Of a DNA stretch of 64,000 bases, positions 17,992 to 26,671 are shown one piece after another. The stretch is from Anaerotignum faecicola (GTDB taxonomy: Bacteria > Bacillota > Clostridia > Lachnospirales > Anaerotignaceae). The translations under genes were made by a program, and so were the position numbers. The DNA lies in NCBI GenBank assembly GCA_024460105.1, contig JANFXS010000007.1, positions 62,001-126,000 of the forward strand. The letters are read 5' to 3'. The notes under the pieces were generated by a model. That model ran no database searches and had not been told where the DNA came from. It saw nothing but the letters and a program-made list of their open reading frames with translations. The stretch's first letter is position 1, and each line of letters begins with the position of its first letter.

Positions 17992-19074
17992 TTGAATAAA
18001 GGGAAAGTTGTTGTAGGAATGTCGGGAGGCGTTGACAGTTCCGTTACAGCATATCTGCTGAAAAAAGACGGATATGAGGTTATAGGGGCTACTATGCAGA
18101 TTTGGCAGGATAACCCTGTTGATATTGACGATGGCGGGTGCTGCGGTCTATCTGCTGTCGATGACGCCCGAAAAGTTGCGCAAATGCTTGACATACCTTA
18201 TTATGTTATGAACTTTAAACGTGAATTTAAAAGAAATGTAATAGATTATTTTATTGACGAATATTTAAACGGCAGGACTCCTAATCCTTGTATTGCATGC
18301 AACAGGCATGTAAAGTGGGAAGCGCTTTTGAGAAGGACAATGGAAATAGGCGCCGACTATATAGCTACAGGCCACTATGCCCGTATTGAAAAACATCCGC
18401 ATACCGGTCGGTATACGCTTAGGATGTCTGATGCAAAAAACAAAGATCAAACTTATGTTCTTTATAATTTGACTCAGGAACAGCTTTCAAAAACTATAAT
18501 GCCTTTGGGAACTTATAATAAAGACGAAGTACGCAAAGTAGCCGATCAAATAGGCCTCAAGGTTGCGGATAAGCCTGACAGCATGGAAATATGTTTTATT
18601 CCAGATAATGATTATGGAAAATTTATCGAAACCAGCAGGGATATTGTTATAAAAGGCGGAAATTTCATTGATATGGACGGAAATATACTGGGAAAGCATA
18701 AAGGAATTATGCACTACACAGTGGGCCAAAGGAAAGGGCTCGGTATTTCGTTTGGCAAGCCGATGTTCGTTTATGAGATAAGGCCGGAGTCAAACGACGT
18801 TGTATTATGTGAAAATGAAAGTTTATTTAAAAAAACTGTTTTTGCCGATAAAGTTAATTTTATGGCGTTTGAAAATATAGACGGAGAAATGGAGGCTGAA
18901 GCAAAAATACGTTACAGCCATAAAAAAGCAAAATGCAAAGTGAGCATGATAGATGAAAACAAAATAAAGTGCGTTTTTGACGAGTCTCAAAGGGCCGTAA
19001 CACCCGGACAAGCCCTTGTCGTTTACGACGGGGATTATGTTGTATGTGGAGGGACAATAATCGGAGGCGAGTAA
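17992..19074 (+). CDS. mnmA: tRNA-specific 2-thiouridylase MnmA
   Basis: MnmA/TrmU, 360 residues, installing the 2-thio group of U34 in tRNA-Lys/Glu/Gln using sulfur from IscS. PP-loop GMSGGVDSSVTAYLLK, first catalytic cysteine in TPNPCIACNRHVKW, second in MEICFIPDNDYG, then GKHKGIMHYTVGQRKGLGI and a C-terminal beta domain. The start is TTG 17992 with AGCGGTG 7 nt upstream. Placement behind iscS-iscU fits its sulfur supply. Confidence 0.97.
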   Translation: MNKGKVVVGMSGGVDSSVTAYLLKKDGYEVIGATMQIWQDNPVDIDDGGCCGLSAVDDARKVAQMLDIPYYVMNFKREFKRNVIDYFIDEYLNGRTPNPCIACNRHVKWEALLRRTMEIGADYIATGHYARIEKHPHTGRYTLRMSDAKNKDQTYVLYNLTQEQLSKTIMPLGTYNKDEVRKVADQIGLKVADKPDSMEICFIPDNDYGKFIETSRDIVIKGGNFIDMDGNILGKHKGIMHYTVGQRKGLGISFGKPMFVYEIRPESNDVVLCENESLFKKTVFADKVNFMAFENIDGEMEAEAKIRYSHKKAKCKVSMIDENKIKCVFDESQRAVTPGQALVVYDGDYVVCGGTIIGGE

Positions 19075-19125
19075 AGAATTTTATGTCTGTTTATGTAATT
19101 TTTTATTATATTTAGTAAAAATAGG

Positions 19126-19153
19126 TTGTTTTTGCCTAAAAATATGATATAAT
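19126..19153 (+). promoter_or_regulatory. glyA promoter
   Basis: TTGTTT (19126-19131), 16-nt spacer, TATAAT (19148-19153), about 65 nt before the glyA start. Confidence 0.6.
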
Positions 19154-19219
19154 ATGTTTGCACGCAATAAAAAGACAAATGATTTTGTTGCAAAGACAAT
19201 TGCTTTGGGAGGATAAAAA

Positions 19220-20455
19220 ATGGATCTGGATTTTAATGAAGTAAGAAAATGCGACCCAGAAATTGCAGACGCTGTTTGCAGGGAGCTTAACAGGCAAAGG
19301 AACAATATAGAACTTATTGCATCAGAGAACTTTGTTTCAAAGGCAGTTATGGAGGCAATGGGTTCTCCGCTTACAAATAAATATGCCGAAGGATATCCGG
19401 GCAAAAGGTATTACGGAGGATGCTTTGAAGTTGACGTTGCGGAAAACCTTGCAAGGGAAAGGGCAAAAGAACTTTTTGGATGCGATCATGTGAATGTTCA
19501 GCCTCATTCCGGAGCTTCTGCAAATACTGCCGTTTACCTTGCCATGCTAAAGCCGGGAGACACGATACTCGGCATGAACCTTAACCATGGGGGTCATCTT
19601 ACACACGGCAGCCCCGTGAATATTTCCGGGCTGTATTTTAATATTGTGCCTTACGGAGTTGATGAAACGGGTTTTATTGATTACGACGCCCTTGAAAAAC
19701 TTGCAAAAGAAACAAAGCCGAAAATGATTGTTGCGGGGGCAAGCGCATATGCAAGAACTATTGATTTTGAAAGGTTTTCGAAAATAGCTAAGGAAGTCGG
19801 GGCATATCTTATGGTTGATATTGCGCATATTGCCGGCCTTGTTGTTGCGGGGTTACATCCTTCTCCTGTTCCGTACGCCGACTTTGTGACAACAACAACG
19901 CATAAAACGTTAAGAGGGCCGAGGGGCGGCATGATAATGTGCAAGGAAGAATATGCCAAGGCTATTGACAAAGCTATATTCCCGGGCCTTCAGGGAGGGC
20001 CGCTTATGCATATTATCGCCGCTAAAGCAGTATGCTTTAAAGAAGCCCTTCAGCCGGAATATAAAGAATATATGAAACAGGTTGTAAAAAATGCTTCTGT
20101 GATGGCAAATGCATTTATAAATAATGGAATCGACATTGTTTCCGGAGGAACGGATAATCATCTTATGCTTCTTGATTTAAGAAAGCTTAATATTACAGGA
20201 AAAGAAGCTGAAAAACTTCTTGACGAGGTAAATATTACATGCAATAAAAATACAATACCTTTTGATCCGCAATCGCCTTTTGTAACAAGCGGAGTTAGGA
20301 TAGGAACTCCTGCCGTAACTACAAGGGGGATGAAAGAAAACGATATGATGGAAATAGCGGATATAATATCGTCGGTTTTAAAAGATTTTGATAAAAATAA
20401 AGAAGAAGCAAGGCGTAGGGTAAAAGCTTTAACAGAAAAATATCCATTATATTAA
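19220..20455 (+). CDS. glyA: Serine hydroxymethyltransferase
   Basis: SHMT, 411 residues, a PLP enzyme interconverting serine and glycine with tetrahydrofolate, the main source of one-carbon units. Visible: [61 protein letters not shown] and the PLP-lysine motif [19 protein letters not shown] lies 7 nt before ATG 19220. It is a single-gene unit with its own promoter and terminator. Confidence 0.97.
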   Translation: MDLDFNEVRKCDPEIADAVCRELNRQRNNIELIASENFVSKAVMEAMGSPLTNKYAEGYPGKRYYGGCFEVDVAENLARERAKELFGCDHVNVQPHSGASANTAVYLAMLKPGDTILGMNLNHGGHLTHGSPVNISGLYFNIVPYGVDETGFIDYDALEKLAKETKPKMIVAGASAYARTIDFERFSKIAKEVGAYLMVDIAHIAGLVVAGLHPSPVPYADFVTTTTHKTLRGPRGGMIMCKEEYAKAIDKAIFPGLQGGPLMHIIAAKAVCFKEALQPEYKEYMKQVVKNASVMANAFINNGIDIVSGGTDNHLMLLDLRKLNITGKEAEKLLDEVNITCNKNTIPFDPQSPFVTSGVRIGTPAVTTRGMKENDMMEIADIISSVLKDFDKNKEEARRRVKALTEKYPLY

Positions 20456-20467
20456 TTAACAGATTTT

Positions 20468-20508
20468 AAAAATCCTGCAAATCCTATTTAGGCTTTGCAG
20501 GATTTTTA
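20468..20508 (+). terminator. Terminator after glyA
   Basis: AAAAATCCTGCAAA pairs with TTTGCAGGATTTTT (20494-20507), loop of 12 nt, T-rich end. Confidence 0.9.
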
Positions 20509-20590
20509 TATAGCGTGGAGGCGCTTTCTTGACAATATTAAGTATTCATAATAAAATTATAATATAATTATTTTTTGGGAGGCTTATATA

Positions 20591-21898
20591 TTGGAACTTA
20601 CTATTGCAGCGGTTGTATTTGCATTTATAGTATATATTTATTTTAAAAGGCTTGAGGCCGCATACTGTGAAATTAATAAAAATAAAATTAAACGCGCCGC
20701 TGAAGACGGGAATGAAAAGGCTTTTTTTATATATCAAAAAATAGATAGGATTGATGTTTATAAAGCGGGCATTAAATTTGTAATAAATCTTCTTGTTGTA
20801 TTTTTAACAATGTTGGTTTTTATTCTTTTTTGGCAGATTAAAAACGGAGGAGAAAGCTTAGAAATATATTTTGCAGCGGATACATATATTTGGCTTTTTA
20901 TAATATCGGCGGTAATTTCAGAAGCTATGCTTCTATTCGGAAGCCTTTTGGCAGAAAATTTTGGTTCAAAACGAAGCGAAGATATTGTATGTTCGTCGAT
21001 AAGCTTTGTTTCAGCCGTATCTTTTATATTATGTCCGGTTATATATTTATCGCTTTGGATATCAAAACGTGTTAGTAATTTGCTTGGTATAGTTCCTGAG
21101 AATAATGACGACAGTGTGACTGAGGAAGAAATCAGGTTGTTAGTTGATGCAAGCGAAGGAGACGGAGCAATAGATCAAAGTGAAAAGGATATGATAAATA
21201 ATATTTTTGAATTTAATAATACAATAGTCGGAAATATAGCAACGCACAGAACAGATATTGTGGCTGTGCCTATTTCCGCAAGTTTGGATGAGGTTATAGA
21301 AGTTATAAGCGGTGAAAAGTTTTCAAGGATACCTGTTTATGACGAGAATATTGACGATATTATAGGTATTTTCCGTGTGAGAGATTTATTGAAGTTCTAT
21401 ATTGACGGAAATAACGGACAAAATTTTCAACTTAACGATATTATAATAGAACCTTATTTTGTTCCGTTTTCTAAAAAAACGGATGAGCTGTTTGAAGACA
21501 TGCAGAAAAATAAAGTTCAGATGGCTGTTGTAATAGATGAGTACGGCGGAACGGCCGGAATTGTCACAATGGAGGATTTAATTGAAGAAATAATGGGAAA
21601 TATATTTGACGAGTATGATGAGGAGGAAGAAGAAATTTATCAAATTGATGAAAACACATTTTTGATACAAGGAACGACTGAAATTGAGGATGTTGCAGAT
21701 GCCCTGGGTATTGAACTTGAAAACAGCGAGGATTATGATACTATAGGAGGTTATTTAATCGGTAAGCTTGAGAGAATACCGGATGATAACGAACGGCCTA
21801 AAATAGAAGTGGGTCAATGTGTTTTTAAAATTGAAAAAATATTTGATAAACGAATTGAATTAATAAAAGTTCATAAAAATGCTGTGAACAATAGTTAA
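20591..21898 (+). CDS. CNNM/CorC (HlyC) family membrane protein with CBS pair
   Basis: A 435-residue membrane protein with an N-terminal CNNM/DUF21 domain of three to four hydrophobic segments (about 3-20, 58-80, 98-118, 130-155), a tandem CBS pair (about 208-330: THRTDIVAVPISASLDEVIEVI, then DEYGGTAGIVTMEDLIEEIMGNIFDEYD) and a C-terminal CorC/HlyC domain (IGGYLIGKLERIP). Relatives transport or sense Mg2+ and related cations; older annotations call them hemolysins. The start is TTG 20591 after GGGAGG. Monocistronic. Confidence 0.92.
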   Translation: MELTIAAVVFAFIVYIYFKRLEAAYCEINKNKIKRAAEDGNEKAFFIYQKIDRIDVYKAGIKFVINLLVVFLTMLVFILFWQIKNGGESLEIYFAADTYIWLFIISAVISEAMLLFGSLLAENFGSKRSEDIVCSSISFVSAVSFILCPVIYLSLWISKRVSNLLGIVPENNDDSVTEEEIRLLVDASEGDGAIDQSEKDMINNIFEFNNTIVGNIATHRTDIVAVPISASLDEVIEVISGEKFSRIPVYDENIDDIIGIFRVRDLLKFYIDGNNGQNFQLNDIIIEPYFVPFSKKTDELFEDMQKNKVQMAVVIDEYGGTAGIVTMEDLIEEIMGNIFDEYDEEEEEIYQIDENTFLIQGTTEIEDVADALGIELENSEDYDTIGGYLIGKLERIPDDNERPKIEVGQCVFKIEKIFDKRIELIKVHKNAVNNS

Positions 21899-21931
21899 GA
21901 CTACGTTAATTTATTTTATTTTTGATATATG

Positions 21932-21964
21932 AAAGGGCCATATCTTAGATATGGCCTTTTTTAA
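21932..21964 (+). terminator. Terminator after the CNNM/CorC gene
   Basis: GGCCATATC and GATATGGCC form a perfect 9-bp stem around TTA, followed by six Ts. Confidence 0.92.
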
Positions 21965-22166
21965 TTAATAAAGATAGACTACAAAATTTGTTATGAATTT
22001 ATATAATATTTTTGTAAAAATTAATAACACGTATATTTAAAGGTTTTAAAAGATAATTTTTAAATTTTTCCAACTTAAAAAGAAAATCAGTGTAAAAAAG
22101 GTCTATCTTGTCTGAATAGCTCCCGCCTTTTAAGGTAATTTTAAATATGAAGGAGGGTTATAAGCT

Positions 22167-23417
22167 ATGCGGAAAAGAGCGAAATTTTTATTATGTTTTA
22201 TAGTTTCGGCTATGCTGGTTTTGGTTTTAGGAATACAGGTATTAATACCAAAAGAAATAAATTTGATGGTAGGCAAACAAGAAAGTTTATCTTTTAATCT
22301 TCCTTTAAAAGCAAATATAGGGGACGAGGAAAAAATCGTTGTTTCAGGAATAGACACGGAGCCTGTAACTGAAAATATTGAAATTGATTTGAATCAGGAT
22401 ACGATTTTGACTCCAATTAAAGCCGGGGAAACAAAGGCTGAAATTTCTGCCTTTGGAATACCAATAAAAACTGTTTCCGTTAATATTATGCCAAATAAAA
22501 AGCTTATTCCAAGCGGCAAAATTGTTGGAATAGTTATGAAAACCGAAGGTGTTTTGGTACTGGGAACGGGAAGTGTAAAAGGCAGCGACGGCAGCACGGC
22601 AAAGCCGTCTGACGGCGTTTTGAGAACGGGGGATATTATAATCAGCTGCAACTCTTCTTCGATAGTTGAAAAAGAGGATCTTCAAAAAGCTATAGACGAC
22701 GCCGGTGGCAACGAAATTGACCTTACTATTAAAAGAGATAATAAAGAAAGCAATGTTAATATAACTCCTGTAAAAAATGAAAACAATGAATATAAAATAG
22801 GCGTTTGGATAAGGGACTCCACACAGGGGCTTGGTACGGTTACGTTTATTGACAAAGATAATAAAACTTATGCGGCGCTGGGTCATGGAGTTTATGACGT
22901 TGACACCAAATCTCTTACTCCTGTTTCCGAAGGAACGCTGACAAATGCCGAAATTTTCGGAATACAAAAGGGTGAAGCTGGCGTTCCCGGCGAAGTTACC
23001 GGAAGGCTTTCAAAAGGCAGCCGCCTTGGTTCTGTCGATAATAACACTGATTGCGGAATAAACGGCAGTTTGAATGGATTCGGTGAGGAAGAACTAGCCG
23101 GAGAAGCTTATGAAATAGGCTTAATGCAGGATGTCCATGAGGGAAATGCAGTTATTTTGAGCGATGTGCTTGGCGACGGCGTGAAAGAATATTCGGTTAG
23201 TATAGAAAGTATAAATAAGCTTGGATTAAGCGCTGACAAAGGAATGGTTGTAAAAGTTACCGATCAGAGGCTTTTGGAAAAAACAGGCGGAATTATACAG
23301 GGAATGAGCGGTTCCCCAATAATACAAGACAATAAGATAATAGGGGCGGTAACGCATGTTTTTGTAAAAGATCCAACAAAAGGATACGGGATTTTTATAG
23401 AAAATATGATTCAGTAA
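22167..23417 (+). CDS. spoIVB: SpoIVB peptidase (S55), stage IV sporulation protein B
   Basis: A 416-residue SpoIVB family serine protease, which in sporulation crosses the intermembrane space and triggers pro-sigma-K processing. N-terminal membrane anchor about 6-28 (FLLCFIVSAMLVLVLGIQVLI), PDZ domain about 120-190 (VLRTGDIIISCNSSSIVEKEDLQKAI), S55 catalytic domain with GHGVYDVDTKSLTPVSEG and the serine in QGMSGSPIIQDNKIIGAVTHVFV, then DPTKGYGIFIENM. AAGGAGGG lies 9 nt before the ATG. It is usually found as recN-spoIVB-spo0A; here it stands alone. It shows that the organism belongs to an endospore-forming lineage. Confidence 0.93.
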   Translation: MRKRAKFLLCFIVSAMLVLVLGIQVLIPKEINLMVGKQESLSFNLPLKANIGDEEKIVVSGIDTEPVTENIEIDLNQDTILTPIKAGETKAEISAFGIPIKTVSVNIMPNKKLIPSGKIVGIVMKTEGVLVLGTGSVKGSDGSTAKPSDGVLRTGDIIISCNSSSIVEKEDLQKAIDDAGGNEIDLTIKRDNKESNVNITPVKNENNEYKIGVWIRDSTQGLGTVTFIDKDNKTYAALGHGVYDVDTKSLTPVSEGTLTNAEIFGIQKGEAGVPGEVTGRLSKGSRLGSVDNNTDCGINGSLNGFGEEELAGEAYEIGLMQDVHEGNAVILSDVLGDGVKEYSVSIESINKLGLSADKGMVVKVTDQRLLEKTGGIIQGMSGSPIIQDNKIIGAVTHVFVKDPTKGYGIFIENMIQ

Positions 23418-23432
23418 AAACAAAGAGATTTT

Positions 23433-23466
23433 GGACAGGGCGATTGCCTTGTCCATTGCTTTAGTG
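23433..23466 (+). terminator. Terminator after spoIVB
   Basis: GGACAGGGC (23433-23441) pairs with GCCTTGTCC (23446-23454), followed by an interrupted T-rich stretch. Confidence 0.65.
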
Positions 23467-23553
23467 TTTTAACGGATATTCTTTAAGAAAATATTTTTGA
23501 AAAGCTGATTTGGCAGATATTAAAATAAAAATAAAATTATTTGTCAAAAGGTA

Positions 23554-23584
23554 TTGACTTAGAGTTAACTCTAAGATGTATATT
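23554..23584 (+). promoter_or_regulatory. MerR-type promoter/operator of the aldo/keto reductase operon
   Basis: TTGACT (23554-23559) and TATATT (23579-23584) are separated by 19 nt, the over-long spacing of MerR-activated promoters. CTTAGAGTTAACTCTAAG (23558-23575) is a perfect 18-bp palindrome within it, of the kind known for AdhR/NmlR-type aldehyde-responsive MerR proteins. The MerR gene at 26078 in the same operon is the obvious binder. Confidence 0.88.
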
Positions 23585-23589
23585 TTTTA

Positions 23590-23767
23590 TAGCATTGAGC
23601 AGTGCGGAATACAATATGCAGCGCTTTGTGTTGGTATTCCGAAAAGGAACCGGTTCAACTTTTGTTTACACATCGCATGGACGAAAACTTTCTAAAGGTT
23701 AAGTCGATGTTCTGAGATTATTAAACCTGTTTATAATTTAAAATATTATGTCATGGAGGAATTTAAA
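23590..23767 (+). other. Long structured 5' leader of the aldo/keto reductase operon
   Basis: About 180 nt lie between the expected transcription start and the first ORF. CGGAATAC (23605-23612) pairs perfectly with GTATTCCG (23634-23641). GAACCGGTTC (23647-23656) is a perfect palindrome flanked by AAAAG and CTTTT. ACATCG (from 23670) can pair with CGATGT (ending 23710) around a small ACTTT/AAGGT hairpin. I do not recognise a known riboswitch class. Confidence 0.5.
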
Positions 23768-24889
23768 ATGGAACATAAAAAATTAGGATTTGGGTTTATG
23801 AGGCTGCCGTTAAAGGATAAAAATGATCCGTCGAGCGTAGACACGGAAACGCTAAATAAAATGGTAGACATATTTTTAGATGAAGGGTTTACATATTTTG
23901 ATACGGCTTATATGTATCATGATTTCAAAAGCGAAATATTTTTAAGGGAATCTTTGGTTAAACGCCATAAAAGAGATAGTTTTACAGTTGCATCAAAAAT
24001 GCCGATAATGTTTTTAAAAGACGCCGGGGATCTTGAAAAGAAATTTAACGAACAGCTTGAAAAATGCGGCGTTGAATATTTTGATTATTATCTTCTCCAC
24101 AATCTGAATGTAAATCACTTTGAAATTGCGGAAAAATTTAGGGCTTTTGAATTTATAAAGAATAAAAAAGCCGAAGGAAGAATTAAAAATATAGGATTTT
24201 CATTCCACGATGAAGCATGGCTGTTGGATGAAATATTAACAAAGTATCCGTATATGGATTTTGTGCAGCTTCAAATGAATTATATTGATTGGGACAATAA
24301 AAGCATACAGTCAAGGCAGTGTTATGAAACGGCAGTCAAGCATAATAAGCCTGTTATAGTAATGGAACCGGTTAAGGGCGGAACTTTGGCAAATATCCCT
24401 GAAGAGGCTGAAAATATAATAAAAGACCGGGCTCCGAATATGTCGGCGGCGTCATGGGCGATCAGATTTGCGGCAAGCCATGACAAAGTGCTGATGGTAT
24501 TAAGCGGAATGTCAAATATTGAACAGCTGCTGGACAATATTTCATATATGAAAGATTTTAAGCCTTTAAATGAAGAAGAATTTAAAATTATTGAAAACGT
24601 TGTCGATATTATAAATAAGAATACTGCAATACCGTGTACATCATGCAGATATTGTGTCGACGGATGTCCTAAAAATATTGCTATACCAAATTATTTTACT
24701 TTATATAACGCTGAAATGCAGTCTAAAACAGAAGGATTTTCCACTCAAAAAGTTTACTATGGAAACTACATAAAAGATTACGGAAAAGCTTCCGACTGCA
24801 TAGCTTGCGGCCAATGTGAAAAAAGTTGTCCGCAGCGCTTGGATATAATCGAAGGGCTTAAAAAAGTAGCAGAAACTTTTGAAAATTGA
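23768..24889 (+). CDS. Aldo/keto reductase with C-terminal 4Fe-4S ferredoxin domain
   Basis: A 373-residue protein; the start at 23768 has GGAGGA about 7 nt upstream (the in-frame ATG at 23753 is part of that site). Residues 1-270 form an aldo/keto reductase barrel with the tetrad recognisable as FDTAYMY (Asp, Tyr), ASKMP (Lys) and LLHNL (His). The C terminus has two ferredoxin-like motifs, [12 protein letters not shown] and [12 protein letters not shown]. Such Fe-S aldo/keto reductases are common in anaerobes; substrates are mostly unknown. The MerR-type promoter suggests induction by a reactive electrophile or aldehyde. Confidence 0.92.
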   Translation: MEHKKLGFGFMRLPLKDKNDPSSVDTETLNKMVDIFLDEGFTYFDTAYMYHDFKSEIFLRESLVKRHKRDSFTVASKMPIMFLKDAGDLEKKFNEQLEKCGVEYFDYYLLHNLNVNHFEIAEKFRAFEFIKNKKAEGRIKNIGFSFHDEAWLLDEILTKYPYMDFVQLQMNYIDWDNKSIQSRQCYETAVKHNKPVIVMEPVKGGTLANIPEEAENIIKDRAPNMSAASWAIRFAASHDKVLMVLSGMSNIEQLLDNISYMKDFKPLNEEEFKIIENVVDIINKNTAIPCTSCRYCVDGCPKNIAIPNYFTLYNAEMQSKTEGFSTQKVYYGNYIKDYGKASDCIACGQCEKSCPQRLDIIEGLKKVAETFEN

Positions 24890-24908
24890 TAAAATAAAGG
24901 TGATGTTT

Positions 24909-26063
24909 ATGGAATATAGGATTTTGGGAAAAACAGGATTAAAAGCAAGCGTTGTCGGAATTGGAGGAGAAGGTTTTGAAAACAAATCATTTCCTGAATG
25001 TGAAGAAATAATTGACGCCGCTTTTTCAAATGGAATAAATATAATTGATATTTACAATTCAAATCCCGATGTGCGCAGCAACGTAGGAACGGCTTTGAAA
25101 AAATACCCACGGGAAAGCTATATTATTGAAGGACATTTATGTTCAGTATGGGATAACGGACAGTATCGAAGGAGCAGGAACATAGATGAGGTAAAGGAAG
25201 CCTTTGAGGACTTTTTATCCAGAATGAGGATAGGCTATGTCGATATTGGCATGATACATTATGTTGATGATAAAAAGGATTTTGAAAATGTATTTAACGG
25301 CGAAATAATAAAATACGCCAAGTCCCTTAAAGAAAAAGGGATTATAAAACATATTGGTTTATCAACGCACAATCCGGATATTGCGTTTATGGCGGTTGAA
25401 AGCGGAATAATTGAAGTGATATTATTCAGTATAAATCCGGCATACGATATGCTTCCGGCAAGCGAAGACATAGATTTTATGTTTGAAGAAAGCACATACA
25501 ACGGCAGGACGTATGAAGGCATTGACCCAAAAAGAGGGAAATTATATCAAACGTGCGAGAATAAAGGCGTTGCATTAACGGTTATGAAAGGATACGGGGC
25601 GGGTATATTGTTAAATGAAAACCAGTCCCCGTTTAAAAAGGCGTTAACGCCTGTTCAGTGTATACATTACTGCCTTACAAGGCCAGCCGTTGCATCGGTG
25701 CTTGTCGGGGTTTCAAATGTTGATGAAGTTTTGGCGGCCACTGGATATTCAAATGCAAATGATAAAGAAAAAGATTACAGCAATGTGCTTTCTAATGCTC
25801 CTAAAAGCGTATTTAAAGGGTATTGCATGTATTGCGGCCACTGTGCGCCATGTACAAGGATAATTGATATAGCAAATGTAAATAAGTATCTGGATCTTGC
25901 GTTGGTGCAGAACAGCGTGCCTGATACGCTTAAAAATCATTATATGCTTTTGGAACATCATGGCGGCGAGTGTATAGAGTGCGGAGCCTGTGTTAAAAAC
26001 TGTCCGTTTGGCGTAGACATCATAGGAAAGATGAAGCAGGCCAAAGAATTATTTGGGGCATAG
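24909..26063 (+). CDS. Aldo/keto reductase-like protein with degenerate tetrad and Fe-S motifs
   Basis: A 384-residue paralogue of the preceding enzyme; the start at 24909 follows AAAGGTG, whereas the frame back to 24879 overlaps the previous gene. The barrel is recognisable (EYRILGKTGLKASVVGIGGEGF, IKHIGLSTHNPD, VASVLVGVSNVDEV) but the DTAxxYG segment reads DIYNSNPDVRSN and the lysine strand reads IIEGHL, so the catalytic Tyr and Lys seem absent; the His (GMIHYV) remains. The C-terminal motifs are CMYCGHCAPC, with unusual C-x2-C-x2-C-x2-C spacing, and CIECGACVKNCP. Possibly a partner subunit or electron carrier for the first reductase. Confidence 0.88.
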   Translation: MEYRILGKTGLKASVVGIGGEGFENKSFPECEEIIDAAFSNGINIIDIYNSNPDVRSNVGTALKKYPRESYIIEGHLCSVWDNGQYRRSRNIDEVKEAFEDFLSRMRIGYVDIGMIHYVDDKKDFENVFNGEIIKYAKSLKEKGIIKHIGLSTHNPDIAFMAVESGIIEVILFSINPAYDMLPASEDIDFMFEESTYNGRTYEGIDPKRGKLYQTCENKGVALTVMKGYGAGILLNENQSPFKKALTPVQCIHYCLTRPAVASVLVGVSNVDEVLAATGYSNANDKEKDYSNVLSNAPKSVFKGYCMYCGHCAPCTRIIDIANVNKYLDLALVQNSVPDTLKNHYMLLEHHGGECIECGACVKNCPFGVDIIGKMKQAKELFGA

Positions 26064-26077
26064 CCGGAGGTGATAAG

Positions 26078-26476
26078 ATGACTATTGCCGAAGTGAGCAG
26101 GAAATTTGATTTATCGGCGGATACTTTGCGTTATTATGAACGTATTGGTTTGATCCCTCCGGTACCGCGCAATAAAAGCGGTATACGGGATTATGATGAA
26201 ATTTCGTGCGGCTGGATTCAACTTATGAAATGCATGAGAAAAGCCGGAGTGCAGATTGAAGCGCTGATAGAGTATGTTTCATTGTTCAGAAAAGGGGATG
26301 AAACGGCAGAGGCAAGAAGAGATTTGCTGATTGAGCAGAGGGATCAGCTTGTTTCAAGGATTGAAGAGATGCAGTCGTCCCTTGAACTTTTAAACAGCAC
26401 AATAAAGAAATACGAACAAGGCCTTATGCAGCTCGAAATTGATTTGAGCAATGCTGAGAAGCTGAAAAAAATTTAA
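26078..26476 (+). CDS. MerR family transcriptional regulator
   Basis: A 132-residue MerR regulator. N-terminal winged helix TIAEVSRKFDLSADTLRYYERIGLIPPVPRNKSGIRDY, then the HTH_MerR tail typical of the AdhR/NmlR group (SCGWIQLMKCMRKAGVQIEALIEYV) and a long dimerisation coiled coil (about 85-128). The only cysteines are in the CGW and KCM segments, as in aldehyde/electrophile-sensing members. GGAGGTG precedes the start, 15 nt after the second reductase. It most likely activates the promoter at 23554-23584, and so itself. Confidence 0.93.
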   Translation: MTIAEVSRKFDLSADTLRYYERIGLIPPVPRNKSGIRDYDEISCGWIQLMKCMRKAGVQIEALIEYVSLFRKGDETAEARRDLLIEQRDQLVSRIEEMQSSLELLNSTIKKYEQGLMQLEIDLSNAEKLKKI

Positions 26477-26489
26477 GACAGTAAATAAT

Positions 26490-26540
26490 AAAAAACTTGT
26501 ACGCGGTATAAATAAGAAAATTGCCGTCTACAGGTTTTTT
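26490..26540 (+). terminator. Terminator after the MerR gene
   Basis: AAAAAACTTGTA pairs with TACAGGTTTTTT (one G-T), with an inner CGG/CCG pairing. It ends the aldo/keto reductase-MerR operon. Confidence 0.75.
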
Positions 26541-26671
26541 ATTTATAATATTGTCTGTAATTTATGTAAATTAGAGGTTTTTAAATTTTTTTATGGAAGA
26601 AACAGGGCAAAAGATATATAATATATTCGATTAGTTTAGATATCTATTTTGTTATAAGGAGCGTATACTCT

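Noticed and set aside
22344-22967. 207-codon minus-strand ORF antisense to spoIVB
   Set aside because: Rich in Asn/Tyr/Phe/Arg with no recognisable motif; the plus-strand S55 protease is certain.
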